Source of the DNA: Manis javanica
Lineage: Eukaryota; Chordata; Mammalia; Pholidota; Manidae
Length of the DNA: 64,000 nt
Assembly (NCBI RefSeq): GCF_040802235.1
Contig: NC_133158.1
Coordinates: 82,384,501 to 82,448,500, forward strand
Direction: 5' to 3'
Positions 23,501-36,718 of the stretch are shown here, one piece after another. The notes beneath the pieces were generated by a model. It saw only the letters and a list, made by a program, of their open reading frames with translations, searched no databases and had not been told where the DNA came from. The translations under genes and the position numbers were made by a program. Numbering within the stretch: the first letter of the stretch is position 1; each line of letters starts with the position of its first letter.

Positions 23501-26500
23501 ACTCTTGCTCACTAAATGAAGCAGGGTGGTCTGAGGCCAATTTTGACAGCCATTCAGGAGCCTTAGAGTTACAGCTAATTTATAGGTTCTCAACTTTAGG
23601 GAATATACTTAAAATGTAAACCTCAAAGTTGGTGTGTATGAGATTGTCTTTTGTATCCTGCTTTACAGAGTTAGTTGTCTTAAAACTGGAAAGTGCTTGA
23701 TCTACAAGTTATGTTACCTGTGGAAACTGTCAAGAGAATCAGAAGACAGACATGATGGAAAAAAGATAGGATGTGCTATTGCATATTACAGTTAGATTCT
23801 TATGAGATTAAATTATTCCTTTATGTATTTCTTCCCTTTTAGGAGTAGACCTTGATGCCAGTATACCTAATATTCAATTGAATAAATGAAAATAAGAAAC
23901 AACCAGTTCAATTACTGACTCTACCAAACAAAATGTTTTAGAATGCGCATATAAAATGTGTGAGAGTTTTATAATTCATTTAAGGAATTCTTCCAGAAAA
24001 TCATTAAATAAACATAAGTAAGGAACTTTGGTAAAGGAAAATGTTTTAATATACACAGATACATACATTGTCTGGCTGTCTGCTTAGCTCCTGTGAAACA
24101 CCAAATTACAGTTACAGAAAATTAAATTGCAGTACAGTAAGAAGTTCTTACCTTCCTAAATGTTCTGGTCATTCAAATAAAGATATTTGCACATTGTAAA
24201 TGTTTCCTATTTATTTTTCATCAAATGAAGCACTTAGAATATATAAATTAGCTAATATGTAAACCCTGTTGTAATTATCTGCAACTAACATACTGTATAA
24301 GACTAAATATTCATTTATATTTTATTTTATATGAATATTGCAGCTTACCAATAAGGAAGCTGAGGATCAGTTATATAATTATCAAAAACCAGAAATGGTA
24401 TTTATTTGTTCTAGATTTATATTGATTCTAGAACCTCATAATTGTTCATAATATCATACTTCTCCTATTTTATAATAATAGGTGGTACGAGTTTTCAGGT
24501 TCAATTTACATGACTTTTTAAAATGAATATAAAATGTGCACTCAGTGATGTAAAATTCTGTAAAGAAGTTTTCCCATCTGCCTTGTCTATGTGAAATAGG
24601 AGAATGTGCTAGCCGTATTGAAGCAGAGTTTATTGCACCATTAAAGATCCCTGGTTTCCTTCCCTCTGCCATGTTAGCGCAGAAAGTATTTCTGGTCCAA
24701 TGCTTAGGCTATATGCCAGTAGTCTCTTCATTATTTAAGATGCAGAGAGGATGGCTATTTTAACTGCAATTAGTAGAGGGTCATGGAACTTTGAAGTGTT
24801 TGTTCAGGACAACTGCAGAGGTATTTTTCTGAGTCACCTTCTGATACAAATTCACCACATATTCTTTCCAAGCTTCTGTGCCACTCATTTGAGGGAAAAG
24901 GCAAACCATTTTAATGGTTTAGATTAGAAAAAGCCAATATTATAGTGGGGGAAAAACTCTATATAGTCAAAGAGAACAGTTTGGAAGAAGCATGTTCCTG
25001 GAATATCTCTAGGGGAATATATTCCATTTCTGAGATACTGCTGCACAAATTCATATATACTCTCAAAACATTGTTTTCTTTTAATACATTTTCTAATATG
25101 TAGCCATAGCCAGAGAAATATCCCAATACCCCAAAATTCTTACCCATATTTAAGGAATTGGGATTTTTAACTCAATATCTTTACAAGTTCATTTTCAGAA
25201 TAATTGATTATAAGCCTTAGAGATAGCCAAGGGAAATTTGCAACTTCCCTAGAAGTCAGACAAAGCTAACTGTAAAGGAATCACTATTTTTTAGTTCTAG
25301 TGTAAGAATATGTGTGTTAGAAAGTAATCTATTTGACAAATTCTATATGCTGTTCCATATACATATTTTACACTATAGTAAGGTAGTCAATTTTCTAGAT
25401 TATTTTGAGAGGTTGAGAAAGTCAACAAATATTCTAGAAAAGATTTATTGGATACTTTAAAAATATTTTACTAAGGGCATATACAATGATTAATGCCCTA
25501 TTTAGAAGTTATATATAAGAAAAATCCTATCTCCAAAAAAAATGATATGGGGAAGGAAATAATAGACAGGAAATAACTAAGTTATGTTGGGAGTTCATGA
25601 ATATTATGATGAAAATACTTGCTTTTAGGATATATTCCAAGCATTAAGGTATTTAATCTAATTCTTGAAAACTCATTTTTACTCACTAGGTGAACGTCTG
25701 AATTTTTAAAAATATGAACAATTTTAAAGTAGGAATTCAAAAGTACATTTTCCAGAATATGTGAAATTAGAATATAGTGAAATATATCTGATATAAAATA
25801 CATGCCAATGTAGTCTGGCAGTTTTGGCTGTTATTTCGCTTCTCTGATGATACAGTATATATGGTATTTGGTAAAACACTAATAATATACACTAGAGCTT
25901 AAATTTCTTTTAAAAACAAAGCCATGATAGCTTAGTACCTGAGAGATACACAACTTTGAAGGTTTCTACTATCAATACTCAAGAACTTTAGCATCTATGG
26001 CAGATCTCTGTGAAGGAACCATTTGATGGGCTTGTGTTTGGAGTCGGCACATCCCCAAAGCACAGTTGTGTTAGAACAACTTAAATTTTGGTGTACACAT
26101 TAGCATGGCCACAGTGATTGTTAAAATATTGAAATATTTCAGTATTAACTCCAAGTCATGTGGTCCCTCTCATAGAAATACCTTTTCATCCAGCAATGAA
26201 AGAATTCATGCTAGAAACCTCTTTTCTATCTCTATGGCCTAGTTTCCCTATTTGGTCAGCATCTGTGCTGGGTTTTAAATACAATTTTATCTCTGGAATT
26301 CACTGTCCCTGGAAATCTGTGGAGATAATTCTAGGAATTTCCTCTAAGAGATCCTAATTTGCAGGAATGAAAGTTGGAATCTATCTGTGGAGTAGATCTA
26401 GTTTGACCAATTTTGAGTCAATTACTTTGCCACAGAATGATGTATTTTCGAGATCATAAACAATGGCAAGGTTGGTATTAAAAGTGCATTAATTTTTTTA

Positions 26501-27871
26501 TCTTTAAATAAAATAATTTGCATGTTACTTATTTCCTTTAATTTTAATGTTGCCATTATTCATATTTAATTTTATGATTAAAAGTAATTAAATATCAATT
26601 CAAATTAGTATAGAAGAAAATGTATTTACTGTATTTAAACCCTTTTTTACTCTTTCATCCTGGAATGCTATAACTTGAATTATAGCAAAAATGCATTGAA
26701 TATACAGTTTAACTTTATTGGATTAACAGTTGTGTATTGAGATCAATTTATGCTTGATTCTGACTGAAAAGTTATCAATGACAATGAAAATTTAGCTTAA
26801 ATCACACTTACATTTTAATTATCATAAAATACATGGCAAGTTGTAAGAGAATCAATATAACTTTAGAAAAACAGTGATTTAAATATAAATATCCATTTGA
26901 TTGAAACTAATGACAAAACATTATTTCATTGAAATTAGGTTTATTCCAAGGAAGAATATCTAATAATTGATTGCTCTAAATGATAGAACATCGATAAATA
27001 ATGAATACAAATTGTAATGAGAAAATAGTAATGAAAGGATACTGATTTCTTAAAGTAAAACATGTACTAGTATCTCTGCAGATAATTTTTAATAAAAATC
27101 GGCTTTCCTAGGAGATGAATATACCTATTCTTGCTTTTGATGTATTTTTATAGTTGGTTCACATCATTGTTCCCAGGTATCATATTTTCGATTATGTTCA
27201 TAATGCTGACCTTAAGTGAATAATATGTTTTAACCACAAGAGAGGGTTAGAAAGTTATGATATTTTGACTGAGAATTTATTAGGTTGTTCTTCAAAATTC
27301 CAGGCAGGGAAAGATGTTGGAAGAATAAACACTAGAGAGATCTTGCAATAAAAAAAATCACTAGAAAACTAATCTTTAATAAAATTCACTCAGCAACTAT
27401 TCTTCAGGGCCCGCTTATTCAAATTCCATAGAAAAAGAAGTCATGACTTGACTTTTGTTTGACTATAATAGTAACCTTTGCTCAGTGTAGACACAACCAT
27501 AGAATGCACCATAGGATTTATCTATTTTCCAGTATGGGCCTTAAATTCCTAAATTCAAATATTAGCTAGAAAAGAGATAAAAAGAATGATCATTCTTCTG
27601 AAATTTGTTATATCTAGGGAAATGCTGTTAACTTTTTAACAAATCACCCTAAAATAGTATCTTAAAAAAAATAAATAAAAGCTATTGGAAACACTGCCAG
27701 TGTTCCTATTATGAGGTAATTTTATTGCATATTCCTGGTATTCTGCTCTTTATAGTATTTATACTATATATGAGTATACATATATAAGAGTTATGTATAA
27801 GAATTTTCTCTCTCCATTTCTGCCTCTTTCTGCCCCCTAGTAAAGATGTAGGCTCTCTAACTTTAGGTATG
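20536..27871. other. Long AT-rich stretch with nothing firm
   Basis: More than 7 kb without a recognisable gene, exon or clear mobile element. The piece at 22650-23620 is less AT-rich and may be an old repeat, but I could not name it. A short MIR-like phrase, 'aaggaagctgaggatcag', occurs at 24354-24371. All open frames are short and unremarkable. Confidence 0.45.
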
Positions 27872-28186
27872 TGTAACTCGGGGAAAATAGTTTCCCAGCC
27901 TGGGGCAAATTACTTTTGAAACCAAAATCAGTCAAAGGAAGAAATAAAGTGGGAGAAACCCATTTATTGCTTACAGACAGTCATCCACTCTGCTTGCCCG
28001 TGTCACAATCTGGCTACAAAAAGAGCCACCACCCAGCCTCTCCGGTCCAGGTGGTGCCCTTGCTTCCCCACTTAATCACCCACTGATATGGAGATGGACT
28101 GCTCTCCATCCCTTGGAAACACCTATTGATATGGAGATTAATTAAAACTAGGTGAGAGATTCTGAAATATTGCAATTTTACCCACA
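27872..28186 (-). repeat. Solo LTR family A, antisense, TSD GTATG
   Basis: This is the best preserved family A copy (315 bases). On the minus strand it runs from TGTGGGTAAAATTGC to CCCCGAGTTACA, with canonical TG...CA ends. Perfect 5-base duplications GTATG lie at 27867-27871 and 28187-28191. It carries 'gcaataaatggg' (poly(A) signal) before the R-U5 part 'tttgactgattttgg'. It has no internal sequence, so it is a solo LTR. Confidence 0.93.
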
Positions 28187-28401
28187 GTATGTTTTTCTTA
28201 TAATTTGCAGCTGTTTTCAGCAAGCAATTATTGTATTTATCCCTAATCTTTTTGAACTGTGTGATACACTTGTTAAGAGCTGGAGATATTCAGTGACATC
28301 CATAAGTTTGATCCTTGTTTTGTCCTCTTGATAACTAAAAGAACAATTTGATATTTATATGATTTTTCATTTGTTTTGTCAACTTTATATTGATTAGGCA
28401 T

Positions 28402-28735
28402 TGTCTTGATGATGAGTTTCAGCCTGGGCAAGTTCGCTATGGATTCAGTGTGACCAAAGAAATTGACTGCAAGACTCTCTTTGGGATGAATGGGTCTTAC
28501 AAAACTGCCATCCGGCCCATCTCTCTCTCCTTCTCCAGCAGCAAGCACACTGGCCCTCCCCCTCACCTCTCAGGTACAGATAAGTCCTCTGTTGCCCAGG
28601 TAATTACCCACTGATATGGAGATGAAAGATGCAAATGCACTAAAACCTATTTCTTTACAACTCTGAATGCCTGTTGATATGCAGATGTACTAAAGCCAGG
28701 CAAGATATCCTGGAAATATTACAATTTTACCCACA
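28402..28735 (-). repeat. LTR family A variant with a different 3' half, antisense
   Basis: The U3 matches family A well on the minus strand, from TGTGGGTAAAATTGTAATAT (28735) to the 'ggagaaggagagagatgg' motif (about 28525). After that it departs: the family's AATAAA/R-U5 part is absent and about 125 unrelated bases lead to a CA end at 28402. The flanks are GGCAT (28397-28401) and TGCAT (28736-28740), matching at 4 of 5. Small frames across it on both strands (28273-28566 and 28390-28614) are not genes. Confidence 0.65.
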
Positions 28736-28740
28736 TGCAT

Positions 28741-29274
28741 GTAACACTATAAAATGTAGGATCATTTTCAGTTTTAATCATCACCTTTACACCAATTGAG
28801 AAGATATACAATTTTCTATGTTAGGCTATTTTTGCATAAGAGCCAGTGGTTTAAGATAAATGTGCACATGTGTTTCGTTAAAAATTTTTAAGGAAAATAG
28901 GCCCTTTTTGCTGTAAATAAAAGAACCAAAACAAGAAGTCACAGTAGAAATAATAAATTATAATTATAACTTCAAAATCTCTGTGACCAGTGTATAATTG
29001 ATCACTGTATATCTGTACCATCCAAAAATGTAATAGCTATATGTAACAATTTACTTTCATATTAATAAATTTAAAATAAAATTTCTTAGTCATACTAGCC
29101 ATCTTTCAAATGCTTAAGAGTCTATATAGTGCAGAGTTAGGACATTTCCAACATCTCAGGAAGATTTATAAGTCATTGTTATGTGAACTTTAGATGCATT
29201 ATTAGGTTGGAGAAGATAATTTTAAAAAGTCCATATTAATAAGAAGAAATCATAGTATATTAATATAGTTTTAT
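28741..29274. other. AT-rich unassigned DNA
   Basis: Nothing recognised. Confidence 0.45.
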
Positions 29275-29950
29275 TTTAAAGTAGCTTTATAGATTTACAG
29301 AAAAATTACAAAGATAGTACAGAGCAATCACATATACCCCACACTCAATATCCCATATTATTAGCAACTTGCGTTAGTCGGGTACATTTGTCACAGTTAA
29401 TAAACGAATATTGATACATTATTATTTAATAATAATAATGGACCATACATACATCATCCTTTTCTCAGATTTCCTTAGTTTTACTGTATGTCCTTTTTCT
29501 GATGCAAGATCCCATCCTGGATCCTACCTAACATTTAGTCATGTTTCCTTAAGTTCCTCCTGACTGTGACAGTTTGTCAAACTCTCCTGGTTTTTGATGA
29601 CCTTAAGAATTTTGAGGTGTACTGGTCATGTGTTTTGTATAATGTTCCTCAATTGGATCTTTTCTGATGTTTTTCCTATGATTAGTGTTATGGGTTTTTG
29701 AAAGGAAGACACAGACTTTCATTGTATCATATCAAACGTACGTTCTATTAAAGTGTCTGATACTGTTGTTGTTAATATTGATCACCTAGATGAGGTAGTG
29801 TGTGTCAAGTTTCTCTGTTCTAAAATCGTGGTCCCCCCATTTCCATACTATACTCTTTGGAAGAAACTTACTATGCACAGCCCACATAAGGAGTATGGAG
29901 TCATGTTCTACAATTTGAGAGCAGAGTATCTACATAAATAATTTGTGAAC
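29275..29950 (+). repeat. Ancient L1M-type 3' UTR-like repeat, sense
   Basis: The phrases 'tagatttacagaaaaattac', 'atgtttccttaagttcctcc' and 'gagtatctacataaata' follow the order of a common old mammalian repeat that I associate with L1M 3' regions. The same family recurs at 63130-64000. The 62-codon frame at 29753-29941 is chance. Confidence 0.6.
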
Positions 29951-30199
29951 CTTTTGGATAGAGATTTATCTAGACTATCACAATGCTTTAACCTTTTATA
30001 AATGAAAATAAAAATATCAACTTTGATTTTTATTGGCTATGAGGTTTCTTAAGAAAAATTTGCCTACTTGACTATAGGCCCTTATAAGGGATACACCTGA
30101 TTTCATGAATATCAAACACATTAAATATGGAAATATTTATAGGAATCTCTTCCATTTTTCTTGGATCAAATTTCCAGTGAAATAGTGGGGGATACAGAC

Positions 30200-30960
30200 C
30201 ATAAATAATTAAGTATAATACAGTATGTCAGATGGTGTTAAGTAGTATGGAGAACATACATCACAGAACAGAAGTAGAGAGTTTTGGGTTACTATTTTAA
30301 ATAGGGTGTGGTGAGGTTAACATTTGTGCAAAAAATGTATGACAGTGTAAGCCAGAGACTGGAGAAATTTGAAATAGAGCAGTAAGTACAATGACCCAGC
30401 ATGTTTTATCATTGGCTAGGTGAAAGTATGGCTACTGCAAACAAGCATATGAAACAGACAAAGAAACAACGCCAGAGACACAGTGGGAAGGTGGTGGTAG
30501 CTCTGTCATCTAGGCCTTTAGACAATTATGAGAATTTTGGATTTATATCTGATGGAGATAGGAAAATGTTGGATGATATTGAGCAGAGTAGAGACGACCT
30601 GGGTTCCATTTTGGGAGTGCTGATTGCTGATTAAATATAGGAGTAACAGAAATATCAATTAGGAGGCTATTGAAACTACATTGGCTAGAATTTGACCTAG
30701 AATAACAGACTCTGACCAAAGTGACCTTTCGTAGAAGAGTCCCAGTTTATACTTGTTTTTCTAATGAGTTATTACTTGCATCTTATTTCTTAAGGTGCAC
30801 CATTTGAGTAACTTTATGGTGATCTTATATGGATTAGTGTGGTAGTGTTGGAGGTGATAAGAACAAGTTATGATCTGTATGTATTTAGAAGATGATACCA
30901 AAAGAATAGGCTGATGGCATTGGCAAAGGCTGTGAGAGAAGAAAAAAGGTAAAAAATAAC
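30200..30960 (+). repeat. Ancient interspersed repeat, unnamed family (copy 1)
   Basis: Motifs such as 'aattaggaggctattgaaac' (30658-30677) and a following 'gtgttggaggtgataag' are shared in order with 53640-54340. They belong to a common old mammalian family that I cannot name with certainty. A 77-codon frame at 30401-30634 has no family resemblance. Confidence 0.35.
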
Positions 30961-33589
30961 TTCTGGATATTTGCCCTGAGCAACTGAAAGTATAAATAAA
31001 TAGCAAATTTGTAGTTCCTGTAAGTTGGAAATACTGGAAAGAGAAAAAAAATTTTTTAAAGGTTTTAAAATGCATTTGTTATGTAGTGAGCCATGCAAAC
31101 TCTGTCTTTCAATGAAAACCATAGTAAAGATCCATATTACTCAAAAGTTTCAGATGTTGCCTTTTAATTTTTGCACCCAACTCTATGTGAGTGATATTGA
31201 GAAACTTATATAGATATATCCAATGTATTATCTACTTCATGAAAGAAATTCCTGTTTCTTTTTTCATCTCTCCATAGAACCCTTATGCCTATCAGAATGT
31301 GCTAGCACACAGAAAAATATATTAATATTTTTCAATGAAAAGTTAAATGGGTAAGCAGCTCCTTCCTGTCATCTAGCCTCCCTTTCAAATAGACGCTCTC
31401 TGAACAGAAATCACTATTTATAATAGAACGTTAGGGTGTTTGTTCAAATTAAAAATAGGAAACTATATATTCAGAAAAAATGTGGAACACTTAAATAAAA
31501 TTTTGGGTCAAACAGTTGTGCCAAAATTTCACCGAGAAAAGAAGAATATTTAAAATTCCAAAGTGAGTTAACAATGAGTCTATCTCACAGTATTATATTT
31601 CCTTATTAAAACATAATTAATTTATCAGTTATTTGTAATGCCTTCAAAAACACCTTGGACATAGTATTTGTGTAGGATAAAGAAAGCCAGGTTGTAATGT
31701 CTTCATGGCATTTATTGCATCCATGGGTTTTGGGATATTATTTATGAAGTTGAGAATCATTACAGCACAATGTAATTGTGATATTTCTTGTGGGATACTT
31801 GATAATCCGGATTTGCTGAATCAAGTGTAAAGTTGCAAGTAGCTATAAAGCAGATGACTTAAAAATCTTTGCATATCATAACTTGATTTGAAATTCCCAG
31901 AAGTAATGGCTTTTGAAGAGACTTGTTCTACACTCAATCAGTGTGTACATGATTCAGAAATATTTTTGACAGAAGAAAGTCCCTTTGAAGCATTAATTTC
32001 CATGGAGTGCATTCATTCAACAAGTATAATCTGTAGTGTTCTAATAAGGAAGTATAAATTATATTTACAACTCTTAATTGGTGCTAAAGCAAGAAAAATA
32101 GAAGCTCAAAATATCTAAATAGCTAATAAGGAATTAAAGCACAAGTTTTATAAAGTTTTATATAGTCCTAGGAATCAACCTAGACTTCTTTATAAGTTAA
32201 ATTAAAAGTAAAATGGAATTTACATTGGATAGACTAATAAGAAAATAATGAAGAGATTACTGTCTATTAAATATAAACAGTTTGTTTACTGTTTATCACT
32301 GAAGATGTGCTAACTTGTTAATATCCTGCTTTTTTTACCACTGTCACTACATTGTTCTAAGTGAATATTTAGCGTTAGAATAGAGAATTCCTTGCCAGAG
32401 GCTAATTTAAAGAAAGATATACATTCATATTTAAGTAATTAATTATCAAATATACTTTAAAAACTTCTGAATAGTTTCGGAGATCCTCTACATATGAAGA
32501 ATTATTGTAGCAACACACCTTAACCTAGACTGTTCAAAAGGTTGTGCCATTTCCTCAGAAAGAAAAATAATTAAAGCAATAAATATCTGAGTCCTAGAGA
32601 AGACTATGTGCCACTTATGTTTCCTTTCTGTGCTTATTTTTGTTTCTCAGAGTTTTAAATCTTATCATGAGGTTAATTTAATACTAAGGGAAGATTTAGT
32701 TTGTAAATAAATACTTGTTATTCAAGAAAGAAAACAAATGTCCAATTTGAAGTCCAACTAAAAATTTCAGATTATTTTTCCACTGCATGAAATCAATGTT
32801 ACCTTTTTTATTTCTCAACAGTGTAACAAAATCCATTTAATTTCTTTTTTCTTCTCCTAGAATTCTTTTCCAGATAAAAGTGGATAGTTTTGGTTATTGA
32901 GCTTGGGAACAATGCATAATTTGAAGGAATCTTCAGGACCAGATCAGGGCTATGTTGCTATGGTGATTTTACTAACAACGTAAGCACTCTCATAAGCTCC
33001 AGCAATCTCCAGTGTCTTAGAAAGTGCAAACTATACACATCGCTCCTATGTGAAAGGCCAGCAACTTGGGTTTGGAGTACTAGTATTCATAAGACTGCCT
33101 AATGTGCCTAGGCTAATGGAATGAGTTTGGCAAATGGTTTTAATTCCTCTAACTCCTCTAATCAGAGGTGTTTTTTGATTTAAGAGATAGAAAATGCATT
33201 GTCCTTTGCATATATATGAGGGGAAAATAAAGATTCTGAGCGGCTTGAGGAAAACTTGGAAAATATTCAGTAAAAATGTCTTAGTAGGTGAGGAAATAGT
33301 CATAGGGACTTAAATGAATAATTTGAACTCAAGCATATGTATTAGTTAAAATTCTCTGTGTTACAGCAGTGATAGCAACTCAGACCACTTAACCATAAAT
33401 TAGCAATATAATAGAAAGATGCTGAAGAGGTCTTATACATAAAGAAAGCATTGAAAAATGAGGATAGCATGAAATACCTTTCTGGAATGCTGAGAATTAA
33501 TTTGACATATTTCTAAAAACTCCTAGTTTCCTTTTTTTTTTCTTTTAGGATTCAATAATTTTAGGATAAAATTTTCAATATCTATAAAG
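30961..33589. other. AT-rich unassigned DNA
   Basis: No gene or clear repeat was seen in about 2.6 kb. Confidence 0.45.
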
Positions 33590-33790
33590 GTAAAATCTCA
33601 ATCATCATATAAGTTGGTCTCAGGGATGGAAGTGCAGCATGGAGAATATAGTCAATGGTTCTGTAACATCTTTCTATGTTGACAGATAGTAACCGTACAA
33701 GTTGGGGTGAGGATTTAATAATGTGTATAACTGTTGAATCATGGGGCTGTATACTGTATATCAACTGTACTTCAATAAAAAAGATACAGT
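33590..33790 (+). repeat. L1 3' UTR end, sense
   Basis: The sequence 'ggagaatatagtcaatggtt' is followed by 'tatatcaactgtacttcaat' and AATAAAAAAG. This is the standard 3' end of an L1MA-like laurasiatherian L1, 5' truncated. Confidence 0.7.
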
Positions 33791-34526
33791 TAGAAAAGAT
33801 ATCAGCAATAAAGAAGTTAAGGATTCATTTTGGAGATGCATTATTATCTTTATGATTTGAGTATATATAGTTTAGCACTCCATTTATTTACTGAGGTCTT
33901 TTTTATTTTCTAAAAATAATTTTATTTATAAAGATCTTGGCTGTATTTTAGATTTATTCCTATATACCATATGGGATGCTGTTTCTGTGAGTTGAATTTT
34001 TGAAAACTTCATTTCAAAAATAGTTTTGCTAGGCAAAAATACTATTGATTTTTATATTGATTTTATATGTTTTAATTTTGTTTATTCATCTTATTGTATT
34101 ATCTGTAGTTTTCCATGTGGATAATCATTGCAAAAATATTTTAAAGCCTTTCTTTCCAATTCCTGTATGCTTCTTTATTTTTTCTACTTTTTTTGCCCTG
34201 GATAGAACATCTAGTTGAATAGAATCTATGATAGTAGGTAATTTTTTTTTGTTTCTTGCTTTAAGATATTTTTATGTTTTTTATTACATTATTTGTTGCT
34301 GATTTTTGATAGATAACTTTTATTAAGTTAAAATTTCTTCATATAATTCTGTTTTACTGGAGCATTTGTCATAGATGAGCTTTCAATTTTGTCTAATGCT
34401 TTTTCTTCTGGCTACTGCTAAAATCTTTTTAAATTTGTTTAAAAAGTTTTTTCTTAAAATTAATTCATGTGGCAAAGTTCATAAAAAGATGTCTTTACAT
34501 TCCTAGGGATAGTCCCACTTAACAAT

Positions 34527-34577
<51 letters not shown>
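34527..34577. repeat. (TG)n microsatellite
   Basis: An uninterrupted TG run of about 25 units. Confidence 0.95.
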
Positions 34578-34581
<4 letters not shown>

Positions 34582-34734
34582 AAACATATATGCATCCATA
34601 TTACTGGAGTTCTATTATTTTGTCTATGTTTTTGCAATTCTGTTCAGAAAGAGAATTGTCCCACAATTTTCTTTTCTTTCATTGCTACATTACTTTGAGT
34701 TTTCGAGACATAGAACTATTAGCAGAACCATCTG

Positions 34735-35208
34735 TCCACCCATCTATCTATAAAAAGAGATTTATTATAAGAAATTGGCTCCTGTGATTATGGAGGCTGA
34801 CAAGTCCTAAGATCTGAAGGGTGAGTTGGCAAGCTGGAGACCCTGGAAAGCCAAGAGTGGAGTTCTAGGCTCAAGGCCAATCAGCTTGAGACTGAAGAAG
34901 TTCTTATGTTTCAGTTTGAAAATGAAGATAGGAAAAAGCTGATGTCCTAATTCAAAGTCAGGCAGGCAGGAGGAATCCTCTCTTACTTCGGGGAGGGTCA
35001 GCCTTTTTATTCTTTCCAGGACTCCAAATGATTGGATGAAGGCCACCCATATTAGGGGGCAGTATGCTTTACTCAGTCTACTGATTTATATGTTGATCTC
35101 ACCCAAAAAGAGAGACACACACAGAATAACATTTAACCAAATGTCTGTGCACTCTGTGGCCCAGTCAAATTGATATAAAAAATTATTCACCTAAATGCCT
35201 TTCTCTAT
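34735..35208. repeat. Old mammalian interspersed repeat nested in L1, family not named
   Basis: It reads 'gatttattataagaaattgg' (34760 on), 'attatggaggctgacaagtc', 'caagctggagaccc', and near the end 'gtggcccagtcaaattgata'. This is the order of a very common mammalian repeat of MaLR-like type. GC content is higher than in the L1 around it. Confidence 0.5.
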
Positions 35209-35487
35209 TATTACTATAACATTAAAATGGATAATAAAAATAGTAGCATTTTTGCCTTTTAAAATAATAAATCAACATCTTCCATAAATTAGGGTTTATC
35301 AATTTCTTAAGCTTTCAGTGTCACCTCTAAAATATATTATGTAGTCATGGTGTTATCTTTGTGACTAGATTTTTGCTAATGTTACAATTTCTAAAATTAC
35401 TTGTATTTTTTAGGTTTTCTTTCTTGACTATCAAATCTGCTTATTTATGAGTCTTCTCAAAGAAGTAGCATTTGATTTTGTTGATAG

Positions 35488-35857
35488 TGTTGAAATACAT
35501 TTCTAAGTCCAAGATGGAGCTGCTCCTGCCCAGGGTACCACATCAGCAAAGTGAAACTTCATTAATTTTCATGTTTCTATAAATGTTCTGCTTGACCAGA
35601 AATGCAATATATCCAGTCAGCCAATCTCCAAAAGTCAAGCCAACTGTGGGCCTCCTCACCCCAAAGAAAGTTGACTGGCCCCAGCTAATTGTATATTTTG
35701 TTTGTCTCTTCCTTGTTCTTTCTTCTTTATCCTATAAAAGCTTCCTGCCTTCTGGCCCATTTTGCAGTTTTCTGAAAGGGATATCAGTTTCATGAAGTGT
35801 TAAATAAAGTTTGTTTGTATCACCTAAATTGTCTTCTTTAATCATTTTTTATAAACA
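35488..35857 (+). repeat. 5' LTR of provirus C
   Basis: It starts TGTTGAAATACATT and ends ATAAACA. It keeps TATAAAA (35733-35739) and AATAAA (35803-35808), giving a short R region. A 70-codon frame within it (35583-35795) is not a gene. Confidence 0.88.
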
Positions 35858-35863
35858 GCCTTT

Positions 35864-35879
35864 TGGCAACAAGGAGTGG
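35864..35879 (+). promoter_or_regulatory. Possible primer-binding site, tRNA-Leu-like
   Basis: TGGCAACAAGGAGTGG lies 6 bases after the 5' LTR. It matches the complement of the 3' end of some leucine tRNAs (TGG..., then GGAGTGG) if one inserted base and some changes are allowed. The position is right; the tRNA choice is tentative. Confidence 0.45.
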
Positions 35880-36165
35880 TATCCAAAGCTGACTGCTTAA
35901 TGGTGTACAGGACTTCTAGACGCACAGGTGAGACACCTGCTGAACCCTTGGAGTTCACTGTTCCTCTCATCGTTACCAAAGGGTATGAGTAAGTCACTCT
36001 TGGATTTGAGCTGTGCCCCACTGTGTCAGCACTCTGATCCAAACTTTACTTCGTGTATGTATGTGTATGTATGTATTATGTATATATATTGTTCCCAGGG
36101 AAGTTCTGGGCCCCTGGAAAGTTTCTGGAGTTTATTGAAGTTCTCAAAAGGTTCTGGGATCCCTT

Positions 36166-36718
36166 TGTTGGGGAGAAAGAAATTTCCTTTATACCTCAAG
36201 GTTCTCCTAGCTGGTCTAAGAATCAGATTGACATTAGACAGATTAACGGGAGGAAAAATGAAAGTTTAATTATGTATGTATGAGGAAGCCATGGAAATGG
36301 GTTTCAAAGACAGTCAGGAAGAGTGAGGTGTATGTATCATCCTGAGCCAAGGAGAAGAGGGTACAGGTCTGAGACTTCAAAGGAAAAGGGAAGAAATTCA
36401 CAGGAATATGAAAAGAGTAAATGTTTGTTAAACAAAATATTAAATGGGCAACACAGAAACAATGAGGCACAGACAGAATTTTAACAGACTTAACCACAGC
36501 CCTCCCTGTCTGCCACACCTAGTTTACATTATAATATAGCTGTCTAAGGTGAGAGTTTTCCTCCTGGAGTAGTTTCTCCATGTAATTCTTTTTGTACAGT
36601 GACGGAAGGATGTCACAGTATCCTCCTGTATTCTTTTGGGCCTTGATGGTTTTTCAGCTCAAAGTAATCTGTATGGCAAAGTGGCACATCTTAGGGAGGC
36701 CTGCCCTTGGACCCTTCC
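36166..36718 (-). repeat. Solo LTR family B, antisense, inside provirus C
   Basis: On the minus strand it ends ...CTCCCCAACA at 36166. The other end, about 36718, has lost the TGTAGGAG start. CCTT lies at 36162-36165 and 36719-36722, a likely 4-base duplication. It is collinear with the family B LTR at 5842-6661. It is nested in provirus C, so it inserted later. Confidence 0.82.

Larger units (their letters stand above)
33880..35487 (-). mobile_element. Ancient antisense L1, part 1 (left of provirus C)
   Basis: T-rich sequence that on the minus strand resembles decayed L1 ORF2 ('gctttcaattttgtctaatg' near 34378 and 'tctatgtttttgcaattc' near 34623 on the plus strand). It breaks at the provirus target duplication and resumes at 42316. 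A TG microsatellite and another old repeat interrupt it. Confidence 0.6.

Noticed and set aside
28390-28614. 74-codon frame and its opposite-strand partner (28273-28566), which look protein-like
   Set aside because: Both cross the edge of a family A LTR variant, and the apparent complexity comes from the LTR's higher GC content.
27872-28735. The two antisense family A LTRs as 5' and 3' LTR of one short provirus
   Set aside because: The left copy has its own perfect GTATG duplication on both sides, so it is a separate solo LTR. The 215 bases between show no retroviral sequence.
30401-30634. 77-codon frame as a small gene or exon
   Set aside because: It overlaps an old interspersed repeat, with no domain and no convincing splice or initiation context.
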